Positions 1 to 11,091 of a DNA stretch of 64,000 bases are shown in pieces. The stretch spans positions 2,914,001-2,978,000 of the forward strand of contig JAJFZO010000344.1 in the NCBI GenBank assembly GCA_021397835.1, written 5' to 3'. The translations under genes were made by a program, and so were the position numbers. The DNA comes from Moringa oleifera. Lineage: Eukaryota > Streptophyta > Magnoliopsida > Brassicales > Moringaceae. How positions within the stretch are numbered: position 1 is the stretch's first letter; every line of letters starts with the position of its first letter. The notes under the pieces were generated by a model. It had not been told where the DNA came from, did no database searches, and saw only the letters and a program-made list of their open reading frames with translations.

Positions 1-1290
1 TTTTTCTAATATTCATTTTTAAAATTTTTAAATTTTTTTATAAATTTTAATTTGATTCAAATTAATAAATAAAAAATATTTAATAAAATCTTTAAAATAA
101 AAAATTGTTTTAAAAAAAGAATAAAACATAAAAAAATTTATATTAAAAAATTATATTTAATAAGTTGCAACTAAAGTTGTGGCCCAAATTAAGCAGACAA
201 AAACAGGTGGTTTGATAGCTGCCTCACCACATAAGACATATTCTAATTTTTTGTATTATTTTTTATTTTTTAATACATGAATTTTGTTTTTTCTTCTCAT
301 ATTAGGTATCCTAAATGATAATTATTCCATTTTTCCTTTATTCCTGTTGCACTCAATGAAGGCATTGATACTGTTACTAACAGCTGCACCAAAGGTTTCT
401 AATTAATAGTCACCTGCTTTTGTTTATTAATTCGATCATACAGGCCAAATTTAAAGATAATGACAGCATTAATTGCACTCACATTTCTTTCAGTAAATTA
501 TTTATGTGGTTTATTAATTAAAATAATAATAATAATAATCCCTACCAATAATATTATTATATTACGAACCTGCCATGATAATATTACCCGGGGTGAAATG
601 TCACAAAGATACCTTTATATTAAAAATTGTTTAGTGACACACATGTCCATGGCAAAGCCAATTAGGCAAATTATCCAAAAATGTTAATGGTCAAATCTTT
701 TAGGCTAATTGGGATTTGTTAACGAAGGATAGAACCCCACATGGTTAACCAATTTAGTACTTACCAAATTAAATTGGATTAGTTGATTTAAATAATTAAG
801 ATTTTTCTTCTAAGTGTTTATGCATTTGCTTTGGTTTAACCACTAACCGTTGCAAAATTTATAAATTCGGTGTTAATAAGTAGAATTGGACCGACTATAT
901 ATTGACCACAACAGCTAACCAAATTGGACCCCTCCAATGTGACTTGATCCACTGATTTTGAAACATACTGACAAATGTATTATCATTTTTCTAGTTCGTG
1001 ATCGCTATAGATGGCACCCACCTTATCTGAATTAATTTGTACTTTTCTTCCAAGTGTACCCTTTTAATTTGTGAAATGTCTTGTCTAGCTTATCATATTT
1101 AATTAAATTAATTTATTTAATTAGACATATTAAAAATTTTTGAATGTAAAATTGATCTTGTAGGTAGTGTGTAATTTTAAAGAATTAAAATCTCATTGAC
1201 CAAAAAGAGTGAATAACAATTGTGTTTCATTTGTAGACCAAATAACTTACCATTGATCCAAAATCACAACCACCAACTTACAATCTAATC
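1..1290. other. AT-rich noncoding DNA
   Basis: This stretch is strongly AT-rich with frequent stops in all frames. The only open frames are short and have no recognisable domain. I see no RNA gene, transposon end or splice-supported exon here. Confidence 0.6.
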
Positions 1291-1615
1291 CTAATTAAAA
1301 GAGGGGTCCACCTTACAATTACTTACCGACATTATGGGTGGATTGAGAAGCACAAGAACAGCATGTTCCAAACTGCTACTGCTTAACAAGGTAGAATTCA
1401 AGTCGCCCACTTGTCCATCACAAATCGTTCCTACTTTTCTATCAGGTGATTGTGGGCACAAGCAAGGGTCGTACAAAATTGACCATAAAGTGCAGTTCAG
1501 TTCAGTCTCCTATTTGGAGGTAGGTGGGTTAGCCTTAATGTTAAAATGGGCCGATGATGGCTTAGGCACCCAGCTGCTTATGGACCAACTGGATTCCCTG
1601 GTCACAGATATCTGA
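1291..1615. other. GC-richer island, possible exon relic
   Basis: This island is visibly richer in GC than its surroundings and is open on both strands: 61 codons on the minus strand (1291-1476) and 93 on the plus strand (1334-1615). The minus frame reads like real protein and ends in a stretch ending NPPIMS, just before a GTAAGT that could serve as a splice donor. I do not recognise a family. It could be an exon relic of an unrelated gene or chance. Confidence 0.2.
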
Positions 1616-4127
1616 TTTCAAAGTTGTAAAAGATGAGAAAGTAAAGAGAAATTCCTTCAAGTAGTTTTCCGCTAATTTTTTTTTTTTTTTGTTGTTGAAA
1701 ATATATGATATTTCTTCAGTTATGTTTTATTTGTTAAAAGCTTACATAGTCTAATCATTGATCCCAAAATTTCTACGATAAATTAATTAAGTTGGTTGCT
1801 AGTATAGTATAGTTCCCTATCTACAATTATGTCATTTACATTTACTGAAATTTTTTTACTGAAATATATAGGAGGAATCTTCCATTGGTAAAAAGAGTGA
1901 AGTAAATATCATTTTGAATGCTTCGTTTATGTGTAAAATAAGGAAGATTAGGATTGGATAAGTGAATAATTTTTCAGTCATTTATGTAATGATAAATCAT
2001 TACAAGTGATAGTGATACATGATTTAAATAACGAAAAATCCAATATTTGAAAATTATATCTAAAATAATTGGAAAAGTAAAAACAAAATTAGATATAGTT
2101 GTATCATTATGAGCAAATCTAAAATCTTTGTAAATATAACTAAAGATGATAATGGGTTTATGCGAGTGTTTGATCCGATTAAACTTTAATAGGACGAGTT
2201 TAGATAATATTTAATTGGATTGAGATAGTTTTAGATTCAAATTTAATATTCGAATTGGATTCGGGTTTCATTTAGATTTTGATTTTTAGGTGCTCCCATT
2301 TATATAATTATACTAATATATTAAATTTTTTATTTAAAATTTAATTATATTAAAATTTTAATTTTGATTTAGTTACATTAAAATTTTAAATTTAGATTTT
2401 AAGAATTTATCATTGAGTTTTAATTTTTTATTTAATATATAAAAGATTATATGATTTTTTATTTTTATTGATGTTTATTAATTTATTTTTATTAAAATTC
2501 ATAATACGTATAAATATATATAAATATAATAAATGAGTTTGGATGAATTCAGATAATATTAGAATAATTTTAAATGGATTTAGGATGGATTTGAATATTA
2601 AAATTAATTTTTTATAAAAATTTGAAACGAATTTAAGTTTAATCAGGCTCAAATTTGAGATTTTTTACATGAGCGAATCCTTAAATGTACCAATCATTAT
2701 TTTTCAATCATGAAACGAATGAAATCCGATATATAAATCAATTAATAAGAATAGAAAAGTTTTGATTGTGTTGCTTAAATTGTATAAGAATTGTTGAATC
2801 CTAAAGTTAAAAATAAAAAGTTTTTCATTGCCCAAAATAGAATAATCACTTAGAATAATAAAAAATATATATATTTCTTAAGAGCACAAGATTGTGTGGA
2901 TAGGATCCTCATCATGTATCTTGATAAACCAGATCATTTCTTTTTGAATTTTCGTATGAAGCTTTTGTAATCGGATTTTCGGTTATTTGTTTATCATGTC
3001 ATCCAACAGAAATAGTTTCTCTAATTGTATGAATTTTTCTAAAAAACTCTTTTCTTGAATATCATTCAAAAAAAAAATTCTTATTACCCAATATTCTACT
3101 AATTAGTAGTCTAAATTTTCAGACTTTTATTACATAAGGTAGAGATCTACTAGGGCACAAATACTATAGATATAGATGTAAGATATAAAAGAGGAATGAA
3201 TGCTTTTTTTTTTTGGGGCCATTTTTCATATTTGAAGAACTTACCTCATTTGTTGAATCTATGCAATCTAATATTTCCATCAAGAATGAATTTTATTATA
3301 ATATAACATATCGAGCATATGAATCTATTTTTTAAAAAAAAAATTTATGATTCAATGGTTAATTTTTAAATTTAAAAAGAATAGAAAAATAGACTGAAAA
3401 TAAGAATGGAGTTCGATAAGATAAAAATGTGGTAAAATTTTTTAATATTTATCTCGTATTATTGAACAAAATCTTATGTTAAAAAATGTATCTGATTTAT
3501 TATTTTGATTTAAATTAGATTTTTAAATGCTTATGAAAAATTAACATAATTTTTTTATTAAAAGACTTTAAAAATAATTCAAATAATTTTTATCTCATTT
3601 TGAATTTATTTATCAAATTTTAATAATTTTTTTATTTACAAATTATTTTCAATTTTTTAAAAAATTTATCACAATATAAATTAAGTCATAAATTTAAATA
3701 ATTTTTATTCATAAATTTTGAATTTTTTAAAGGTAGTTTTTACATTCATTAGAAATTTTAAGGCAAAATTCGTGATATAAAATTTTTAATTTAAATATTT
3801 TTAATTTTTAAGTTTTTTATTAAAATTTAATTAATCCAAATTAATATATTATAATTTGATTGATAATATTTAAACATCATAATATATTTAATAATATGAA
3901 ATAAATATCAAAATTTTACATGACTTTTACTTTGAAATCATTTTTAACTCATTTTTTTATATTTATAAAAAAATTATTCTTACAAAACAAAAATAAATAG
4001 AAATTCATCATCATTAAAAAAAATAAAGCCAACACATTTCCATTCTACTCAAAGAAACATGAAAAATCATTAAAAGGGTCTTAGGGACTAGTATGCATCT
4101 CATAGTTATAGTTGGTTAATGTGTAAT
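1616..4127. other. AT-rich noncoding DNA
   Basis: Long A/T runs and no credible reading frame. It probably contains old transposon debris, but no terminal repeats or protein motifs are readable. Confidence 0.6.
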
Positions 4128-4421
4128 TTATTTATCGCACGGTACCACTGCAAGTGATAGTCTAGCATGGTAACATCGTGTTGGATAGTGAAGCTGTAAA
4201 ACCACACTTTGAGCAGAGTAGCATCGAGCTTTGAGTGCGGTACCACTACGTCGTCGGGTATATATGTACATTTTGCCCATTTTCTCCCAAATCTCGAACA
4301 TTTGCTTCAAGTTCTCTCTCGACTCTCACCTTTATTTCTTATATCTATACAAAATTTTACCTAGTTTCCTTGGATCTTACTTCAATTCAAGCTTCATTAA
4401 CCAAATCCTTAAACTAAACCA

Positions 4422-5243
4422 ATGCAAGTTTGCTTAAAATCGCTTCACAATGGTAAGATTGAAGATTTTGCTCCACGTCTAGTCAAAAGCAAAGGAGGAC
4501 AATGCTCTAGAGAAGGTACCTCTTCATCTAATCCTTCATTTAGATCAAATAAACAAGATTTGGAAGGTGTGTTTAGGGATAATGCTTGGAGGAATAGATA
4601 CAATAAAAATTTTTAATAAGAAAAAAATAAAAACAGAGAGAACTCTTGATTTTGATGACCTAGAATCCTTAGATTTAAGAATGATGGTTAGTGCTCTAGG
4701 GTAGGAACCAATCTTTCAAATTAAGAAACCCACATTCCTTCAGTTTATGAAGTAATTCTTTGCTAATATGAGCCCAAATGATGACATAATAAGATGTAGA
4801 GTTAATAAGGTGGATATTAGATTTGACTACCACGATTTAGCTCATATTTTAGGTATCCTTGATAAAAGTGAATGTAAATCTGTTAGTGGCATCACATATT
4901 TAGTTGCCTAACACTTCAACTATAGGAAGTGGTTGAGTCACTTAGCAAATATCCACAATCAAACAAAACTTAAGGTATAGGAACATCTCTTAAAGCATTG
5001 GCTAGAATTTTTCGTTATGCTATTACTTTTATTATTCTACGTGGGAGTGGTCATAGGGATTCTATCACCACTATGAATGCATACATTATGCATAAAGTAT
5101 TTACTAGCATTCTTCGTAATCTAGCTTACATTATATTTAATCACATTGAGCATGTTCATACTACACTCATTAACAAAAATGTGAATCTTTTCCTTCCTTA
5201 TGGGAATGTCTTCACAAGATTTTTTAGGCACTTCAGACTATAA
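4422..5243 (+). pseudogene. Decayed plant-transposon gag-like protein
   Basis: The frame opens at 4,422, is broken by many stops from 4,614 to about 4,990, then is open again from 4,998 to 5,243. The last 81 codons contain GHRDS, a middle block around LAYIIFNHI and a closing LPYGNVFTRFFRHF. This resembles the domain annotated as putative plant transposon protein in many dicot retroelements, which typically ends in LPYG followed by a TRIFRxFG-like block. The identification rests on remembered family patterns, not on a search. It lies between a possible 5' LTR and a polypurine tract. No enzymatic function is inferred. Confidence 0.45.
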
Positions 5244-5591
5244 TTTTTCTCTATGTTAGAAAAAGAAGAAATAAAAGCAAAAGATAACATAGATAGAAAA
5301 ACCCTCAAACATATGCATTTTGTTGAATAAGTTAAAGGTGTTTAGGTTAATACCTTAAAAGCATAATCTCAGAACAAAAATCCAAGTCATAGTCAAATGA
5401 ACAAAGACGAGAAAAATGAAGAAGGAGATGATATGAGTGTGAGTGAAGAGGATAGTGGAAGACAAGCAAAAGAAATACAAATTTAGGAGCCCATTCGAGC
5501 CATTTTCCACCCTAGTGAAGTTTAAACAGTCAGATTTGCTTATTTTCTTTTTCTTTTATGTATTTCCTTTTCAACACAACAAGGTTGCCAT

Positions 5592-5593
<2 letters not shown>

Positions 5594-5623
<30 letters not shown>

Positions 5624-5634
5624 TAAATATTTTG
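5594..5634. repeat. (TA)n microsatellite
   Basis: About 20 nearly uninterrupted TA dinucleotides followed by a short TAAATA variant run, inside the noncoding interior of the LTR element. Confidence 0.8.
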
Positions 5635-6671
5635 GTTGTTAATGTGCAAACCTTGGCACTTTAGATGTATATATTGAAAAATTAATGAAATGTTTTCCTT
5701 TTTCTCTCTTGACTCTTGTATTTTTCACTCATTCATGTGTCTTAACTTATTAGATAAATGTAATGTACAATTTTATTTTTAATTTATCTCTAAGTATAAG
5801 AGAGTCAATGATCAAACTGAAAGAAATATGAGGAGTTAAAATGAATAGAAATGATGCATAAGTTTATAAATAAGTGAACTCTTGGTAAATGAATGGGATG
5901 TATTGCATGCTTAAGTTATATCTTAATGATTGTCTTAGGTGTGTATATAGAGCTGTGGTTTGATATTTGAATATTGTGAGTGTTATATTTTTTTTAAAAA
6001 ATTGATTAAATGAATAAGCATGCTATTACAAAAATAAGAGAGAGATTCTATCAATTTTTAACTAAAAATTGTTGATTTTTTTCTTAAATTTATGTCTTTA
6101 AAGAAGTATGACTTAAAGGAAGCTTACCTTGAAAATTTATCTGAATTTTCTATTTTTGCTCTAGAATTACTAAAAATCTCTCAAGTATATTGGTGAAAAA
6201 CCTATACATATATTTTAATGGCCAATTTGAATGGTGAGCACATTGGTCTGCAGTTAGGTATAAAAATTCACGTATGCAAGAGATTCTTAGTAAAGTTTGG
6301 TAGCTTCCAAAATTTTTTCCTTTCTTTCAAAATAGTTAATTGATTGTTTACATATCTTTTGAAAGTATCAATTTTAAACTTGTTCATTTTTTGGTGCCCA
6401 TGGTCTCCTTATGATCTATTTTGACCTATTTAACCTTCATTACTTTGCCTTATGCTTTCATAAACTCCTTTTTATAGATGTCAAAAGGGAAAAAAATGCA
6501 GAGATGGTAAAATGCTTGATGAATAACAAAAATTATTTTTGAATATTGATTGGTATCATGCAAAACACAACCTTATTTGTCAAGTTATGGTTTCATTACT
6601 TGTTTTCAAATTGCATTAAACTTAAGCATGCTGCATATTTTATCTCTTTGAATAGATTAGTTGTCATCATC

Positions 6672-6684
6672 AAAAAGGGAGAAA
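6672..6684 (+). promoter_or_regulatory. Polypurine tract of LTR element
   Basis: An AAAAAGGGAGAAA purine run sits immediately before TTGTTAG. It follows a GTCATCATC block often seen just upstream of the polypurine tract in plant LTR elements. It would have primed plus-strand synthesis. Confidence 0.5.
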
Positions 6685-6685
6685 T

Positions 6686-7920
6686 TGTTAGTCACATGGT
6701 CTCACATGGTTGGACATGAAAATACTTTTGATAAACTAATCGTTTAAAAGCGTATTGCAATACTGACAGATGAAAGGACCCAAACAGTGTATAATGCATA
6801 GATTGAAGTCCTTACAATAACAAAAAAGTTAAAGACCAAGTAACTAATTTAAGAGCTTTAAAAAGTGTAAGAACTCAGAATTTTAGGCTTATTGGTAGAT
6901 ATCTTTGATTTTATGTTCAATAGACATTTTAACAAATGCATAAGGATAAAATGCTTCTATAAAAAAAAAATGCATTTCAAAGAGCTTTTCTAATATTTAG
7001 TCATTTTTTAGACTCAAGAGAACACATTTTTTAAACCTTGAAAAGTTGGGACACACTTAGCACATGAAAGACTAAATTTAATAGATACTATGGTACCACC
7101 TTGCCAGAAGGTGGTACTACTTCATTAAATAGTAGCTAGCATGGTATCACCACGGAGAGGGCACGATACCATCACAATGTTAGGCAAATAGAGTACTCTT
7201 ACAAGAAGTATAATGAGACTTCGGCAAACATTGACTGGCACGATATCGTTGCAATCATAACATAGTAAGGTTGCTCCTATGAGAAGCGCGATGGCACCTT
7301 GCTAAGCAATGCCTAACGTGGTGCCAAGGTGCCATCGAGATATCAGGAGAAAAATTTAAATTTTATATCTAATGGATCCTTTATGCAGTAGTATCTCGAG
7401 AAGTGTGATAGCACCTTGCTAGGTAGAAGCTAGCGCGATAGCATCTCATCGAGTCGCGTTACCACCACGAAAACATGTTAAAATTTAGAATTCATGGGTC
7501 TAACAATTTTATGTTGTGGTACTACTTGGAAAAGTACAGTGTCACTGCACTCACAATATATGTGACTTAAAATCCTTTTTTTTTAATCTAACGGATCTAT
7601 TTTAAAAAAAAAACTATAAAAAAATTTCAAAAAATGTTCTTTGTAACTTTTATCCATTTAAAAAGCTTAGGTATACACTTTTTAGAGAGCTTTTATTCTT
7701 ACTCATTTTTGAGGTGTAGACATAGGCTGAAAGAGTCAAACCTCATAAAATGTTGTCTATATTCTTTAACCATTCTCTTTTGAATTTTGTATTTATATTT
7801 GTGAATATATTATTATGATAATTAGACCTTTGTAAACAAAGTTGAAATCTTGATATATAAGCAAGATATTTTAAAATATCCAATTTACCCCATCTTCAGT
7901 TGCTCACTTAGGGCAACAAT
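6686..7920 (+). repeat. Putative 3' LTR with hairpin-rich repeats
   Basis: It starts with TGTTAG directly after the purine tract. The right end is approximate because a Copia reverse-transcriptase fragment begins near 7,925. The interior carries many imperfect copies of a GGTACCAC / GGTATCAC motif and at least two strong hairpins. A second full-length LTR for comparison was not found, so the assignment relies on the left boundary and its context. Confidence 0.4.
7080..7560. repeat. Palindromic GGTACCAC-type repeat cluster
   Basis: Copies of GGTACCACC, GGTATCACC, GATACCATC and GGCACCTT recur every 20-45 bp. Bases 7,093-7,102 pair perfectly with 7,108-7,117 (10 bp stem, 5 nt loop). Bases 7,289-7,300 pair with 7,326-7,337 (12 bp stem). 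A related cluster lies at 4,135-4,260. Confidence 0.6.
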
Positions 7921-7924
7921 AATC

Positions 7925-9021
7925 CTATAGGTAGTGGTATAAATGTTTTGATTCTTATAAGTTGTAGGTTGGGTTTGAAACAAGTATTATGATACCTATT
8001 TTACTCTTTTGTATGTTGATGACATATTGATTATAAGCAATAACATGACTTAAGTTAAACAAGTGAAGAAAATACTATGAGATGAGTTTGGCATGAAGGA
8101 TAATCGTCTTACAAGGAAGATCCTAAGTATCTCAATTTAAAGAGATTTGGACAAAGGTTGAAGTTGTCGTAGCAATCTTATTAGCTTAAGGTGTTGCAAA
8201 AGTTCCATATGGATAAGTCCAAATGGGTCAATGTTTTATTGGGTAGCCATTTCAAGTCATCATCAAGATGCTATCCATAAACTGAAGGCGAAAAATAGGA
8301 AATGTCAAGAATACCTTATGTAAGTGCTATTGGATCATTGATGTGTGCAATGATATGTAATAAGCTAGATTTACCTCATTTAAATTAGTGTATTAAGCAG
8401 CTACATGGCTGCCCCTAGTATGGTTGACCCCTGCAATTAAATGAACATTGAGGTATGTTAAAACCACACTCAGATATGGACTAGTTTATGGCAAAAATAG
8501 GCATTTAATGCATTAAGGTTTGCTTCATTTTGTGGACTCAAATATGCAAAAGATAAGGATAAATGCAGGTCCTTATTATCAGCACTTCCATATTACCTAA
8601 AAATCTTGACTTCAGTTAGTCATAAGTTTGTCTATTAGTAAAGCTAAACATTTAGCTTTGACAAAAAGTTTTAAAGAGGTAATTTGGCTACTTGGTTTGA
8701 TTGATGAAAGGATAATCATTTATAGTGATAATCAATTTGCCATTTATTTCTTTAAAAACCCTATGTATCATTAAAGATCAAAACCTTACACGAAAAATAT
8801 CATTTTGCTAGAAATTAGTTTAAAAGTGTGAAGTTAGAAAAGTTGAAGTTTACCAATAATCTAACTAATATGGTCACCAAAACCGTGCCCCTTAGTAAGC
8901 TCTTTAAGTTCCTAATATCATTAAGCATTGAGATTGAATGAAGAAGAAAGAAAGAAAAGATCAATTCTGGGCGAGAGATTAAATGTTGCAATTATTCTGC
9001 TTCTAGTAATAAGGTGGAGAT
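7925..9021 (+). pseudogene. Copia reverse transcriptase / RNase H remnant
   Basis: Translation shows the end of a Ty1/Copia polymerase broken by frameshifts and stops. A WYKCFDSY block near 7,932 matches the Copia RQWYKRFDSF motif. YVDDILI, the polymerase catalytic box, is at 8,012-8,032, followed by an EFGMKD block. Then comes the HMDKSKWVNVLLGSHFKSS segment and SAIGSLMCAM. RNase H remnants are SKAKHLAL, IYSDNQFAIYF and NPMYH, ending near 8,938. The N-terminal gag, protease, integrase and most of the polymerase are missing. A purine-rich AAGGTGGAGA follows at 9,011, as expected before a 3' LTR. It is a 5'-truncated dead copy. Confidence 0.8.
8012..8023 (+). other. YVDD catalytic box of Copia RT
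   Basis: The codons TAT GTT GAT GAC encode the polymerase active-site YVDD. They remain intact in an otherwise broken fragment. Confidence 0.8.
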
Positions 9022-9672
9022 TGTTACCGCCAGTAGATATAAAATGACATATTCTTTTTTCTTTATTATTATTATTTGGTTTAAATGAGGCTACTGAGCT
9101 GGATGCCTTGTAGTCCAACTGTACATATCTTGGTCAAGACTTTGCCATGTAGGACAATCACTTTAACAACATATAAAACAGTTCATGCTTCTTGCATGTG
9201 ATAGTGCTTTTCAAGTGGGAGTTAGAAAGTGTGAAATAGTGATCTTCTTGTAGCAATGGTTGGGTTTTGTAAGCATTTAAAAGTTGAATTGATCCTTAGC
9301 TTATGATCAACTTGTAATTAAAGGAAAATTTTTGATCTATAGCTATTGGTTCAAAGATCCTCTTAATTCTTTATAAGTTTTGACTTGTAAAGCCTCATCA
9401 TAGTGCATAATTTGATCTCTTGTTTGAAAGAAATCTGCCTATGGATGAAATAAGTTTTTTTTTTTTGGTTTTTGTATTATTTGTTCGAAACATATACGTG
9501 TTGGTTTAGTGTTTTGCTTTACTTATTAATAGTTGCATAATTCTTTTGATTTGAAAAATGATGTTTACCTAGTAAGAATTTTCTAATATCTTTGAGGTAA
9601 TGTTTTGCTTAAGCCTATATCAGTAGACTTTAACTCAGGTTGTTTAGAGTTCCTGGTTTAAGTGGCCCAACA
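9022..9672 (+). repeat. 3' LTR of Copia remnant
   Basis: It begins with TGTTACC directly after the polypurine tract AAGGTGGAGAT, the standard junction in Tork-like Copia elements. The right end is estimated from a CCCAACA near 9,672 and could be off by some tens of bases. No 5' LTR partner is in the window. Confidence 0.45.
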
Positions 9673-11091
9673 CATGTAGTTCACATGACTTTTAAACTAA
9701 ACAACTGTGAGTCTTATTAATGAAGAAGTCGAATCCTTACCATAAATGATGCTCTTGATGAATAAAGGTTTTGTTGAGTTTGATAAGCTTTATTAAGTTA
9801 TAAGCTCACCAAGAAAGAGAAAAACTGAGAGAAAATTAAGTGACATGAAATAAAGAAAGAGAAAGAATAGCGAAAAAAAAAACAAGTTCTTGTATATTTG
9901 AAATGAATGGTAGTTTATAATTTCATATGGGTTAAAATCTTTTTAAACCTTTTTTATAAAATTTCTTTTGTAAAATTGGTTACACTTACCAACGTATATG
10001 TTTTTAACCTAAACGCTTAAAATAATACCAAATAATTCATAAATAAAAGATTTAATTTTTTTCATATCCTAACCATGCTTGTGATCATGCAATACTCGGT
10101 CAATGGGTATTAACTGATTATAACATTTTACCCAAAGGGTTATAAAGTTTGGTTTCTTGAAAATTTTAAAACTTTTGGTGTTCCCCCCAAAAATTTTTCA
10201 TTATTTGTTGCCTAAAGTTCCATCTTCTCTTCATTTCCTCTGTCTCTTTCATTCACCATTTTACATCGCCTAAGTTAGATCATTAGTGAAACCAATATTT
10301 ATACATCATACTGTTGCACAGTCAATCCCAAAACCCAACATTGGTGAATACCGAAACCCATTTTTGAACCATTTTTAACTGTAACTCATTTTCGATCGGA
10401 GCCCATTTTCAACCTAAACCATTCCTTTTTTTCGATTCTCCTTATTCCTTTGTCTTATTGCTATTATCATCTGGCCTCACATTGCCTTGTCAAAGATTCA
10501 TCGAAAACCATACCAAGCATCCATTGCTAAAGCTATTGGTGAAAGTATTATACAAAATTTAGTTTTTTTTTATATCATATGAATCAAATGGGAATGGGCA
10601 ATAAAAATCATGTATTACATTTCATTATTTTTGGCCATTCAAAGTGATAGTTTGGTTAAGAGTTTAGGCTGTATGAATTGTATGAAAAATGTGTTGAAAA
10701 TTTAAGGTTATGTATGAACTCTAGGAGAAATTTGATATTGAGATGGTGAAAAAGCTCTGTGTAGTAGTGATTTTTGGAAGTTTGATAGTGATTTGAAGTA
10801 GTTTGATAGTGATTTATAATTTTGTTTAGTTATTTGTGCATGAAAAATTGTTTAAAATTGTTTAAAATGGTTTAAAAAAATGATAAAGGAATATTATTAG
10901 GATGATAAAAAAAATTAAGTTGTGTGCCATGTATATATTGTTGGTGGATTTTTACTTTTAAAGTTGACTTATATAGAATAATTATTTATGTATGTGTAAT
11001 TGTAATGTGTAGATTTATGTTAGTGAAATGTAATAGCTAAGAATAATTTTTTCATGTATGGTAGTATTGGAAACCTTTATTTTTTTTCAAG
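9673..11091. other. Noncoding DNA, possibly 5' part of old MULE
   Basis: AT-rich sequence with a C/T-rich tract near 10,200-10,260 and no open frame of note. It precedes the decayed Ulp1-type gene and may include that element's terminus, but no inverted terminal repeat was recognised. Confidence 0.4.

Larger units (their letters stand above)
4128..7920 (+). mobile_element. Degraded LTR element without polymerase (LARD-like)
   Basis: Bases 4135-4260 hold several GGTACCAC-type repeats resembling those at 7,080-7,560, so they may be the tail of a 5' LTR. They are followed by a decayed gag-like frame (4,422-5,243), about 1.4 kb of noncoding DNA, a purine-rich tract (6,672-6,684) and TGTTAG at 6,686, the usual start of a 3' LTR. 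No reverse transcriptase or integrase is visible between these ends, which points to a non-autonomous LTR derivative. The 5' boundary is uncertain, and the tails of the two putative LTR regions do not obviously match. The downstream limit is set where Copia reverse-transcriptase sequence begins. Confidence 0.5.
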
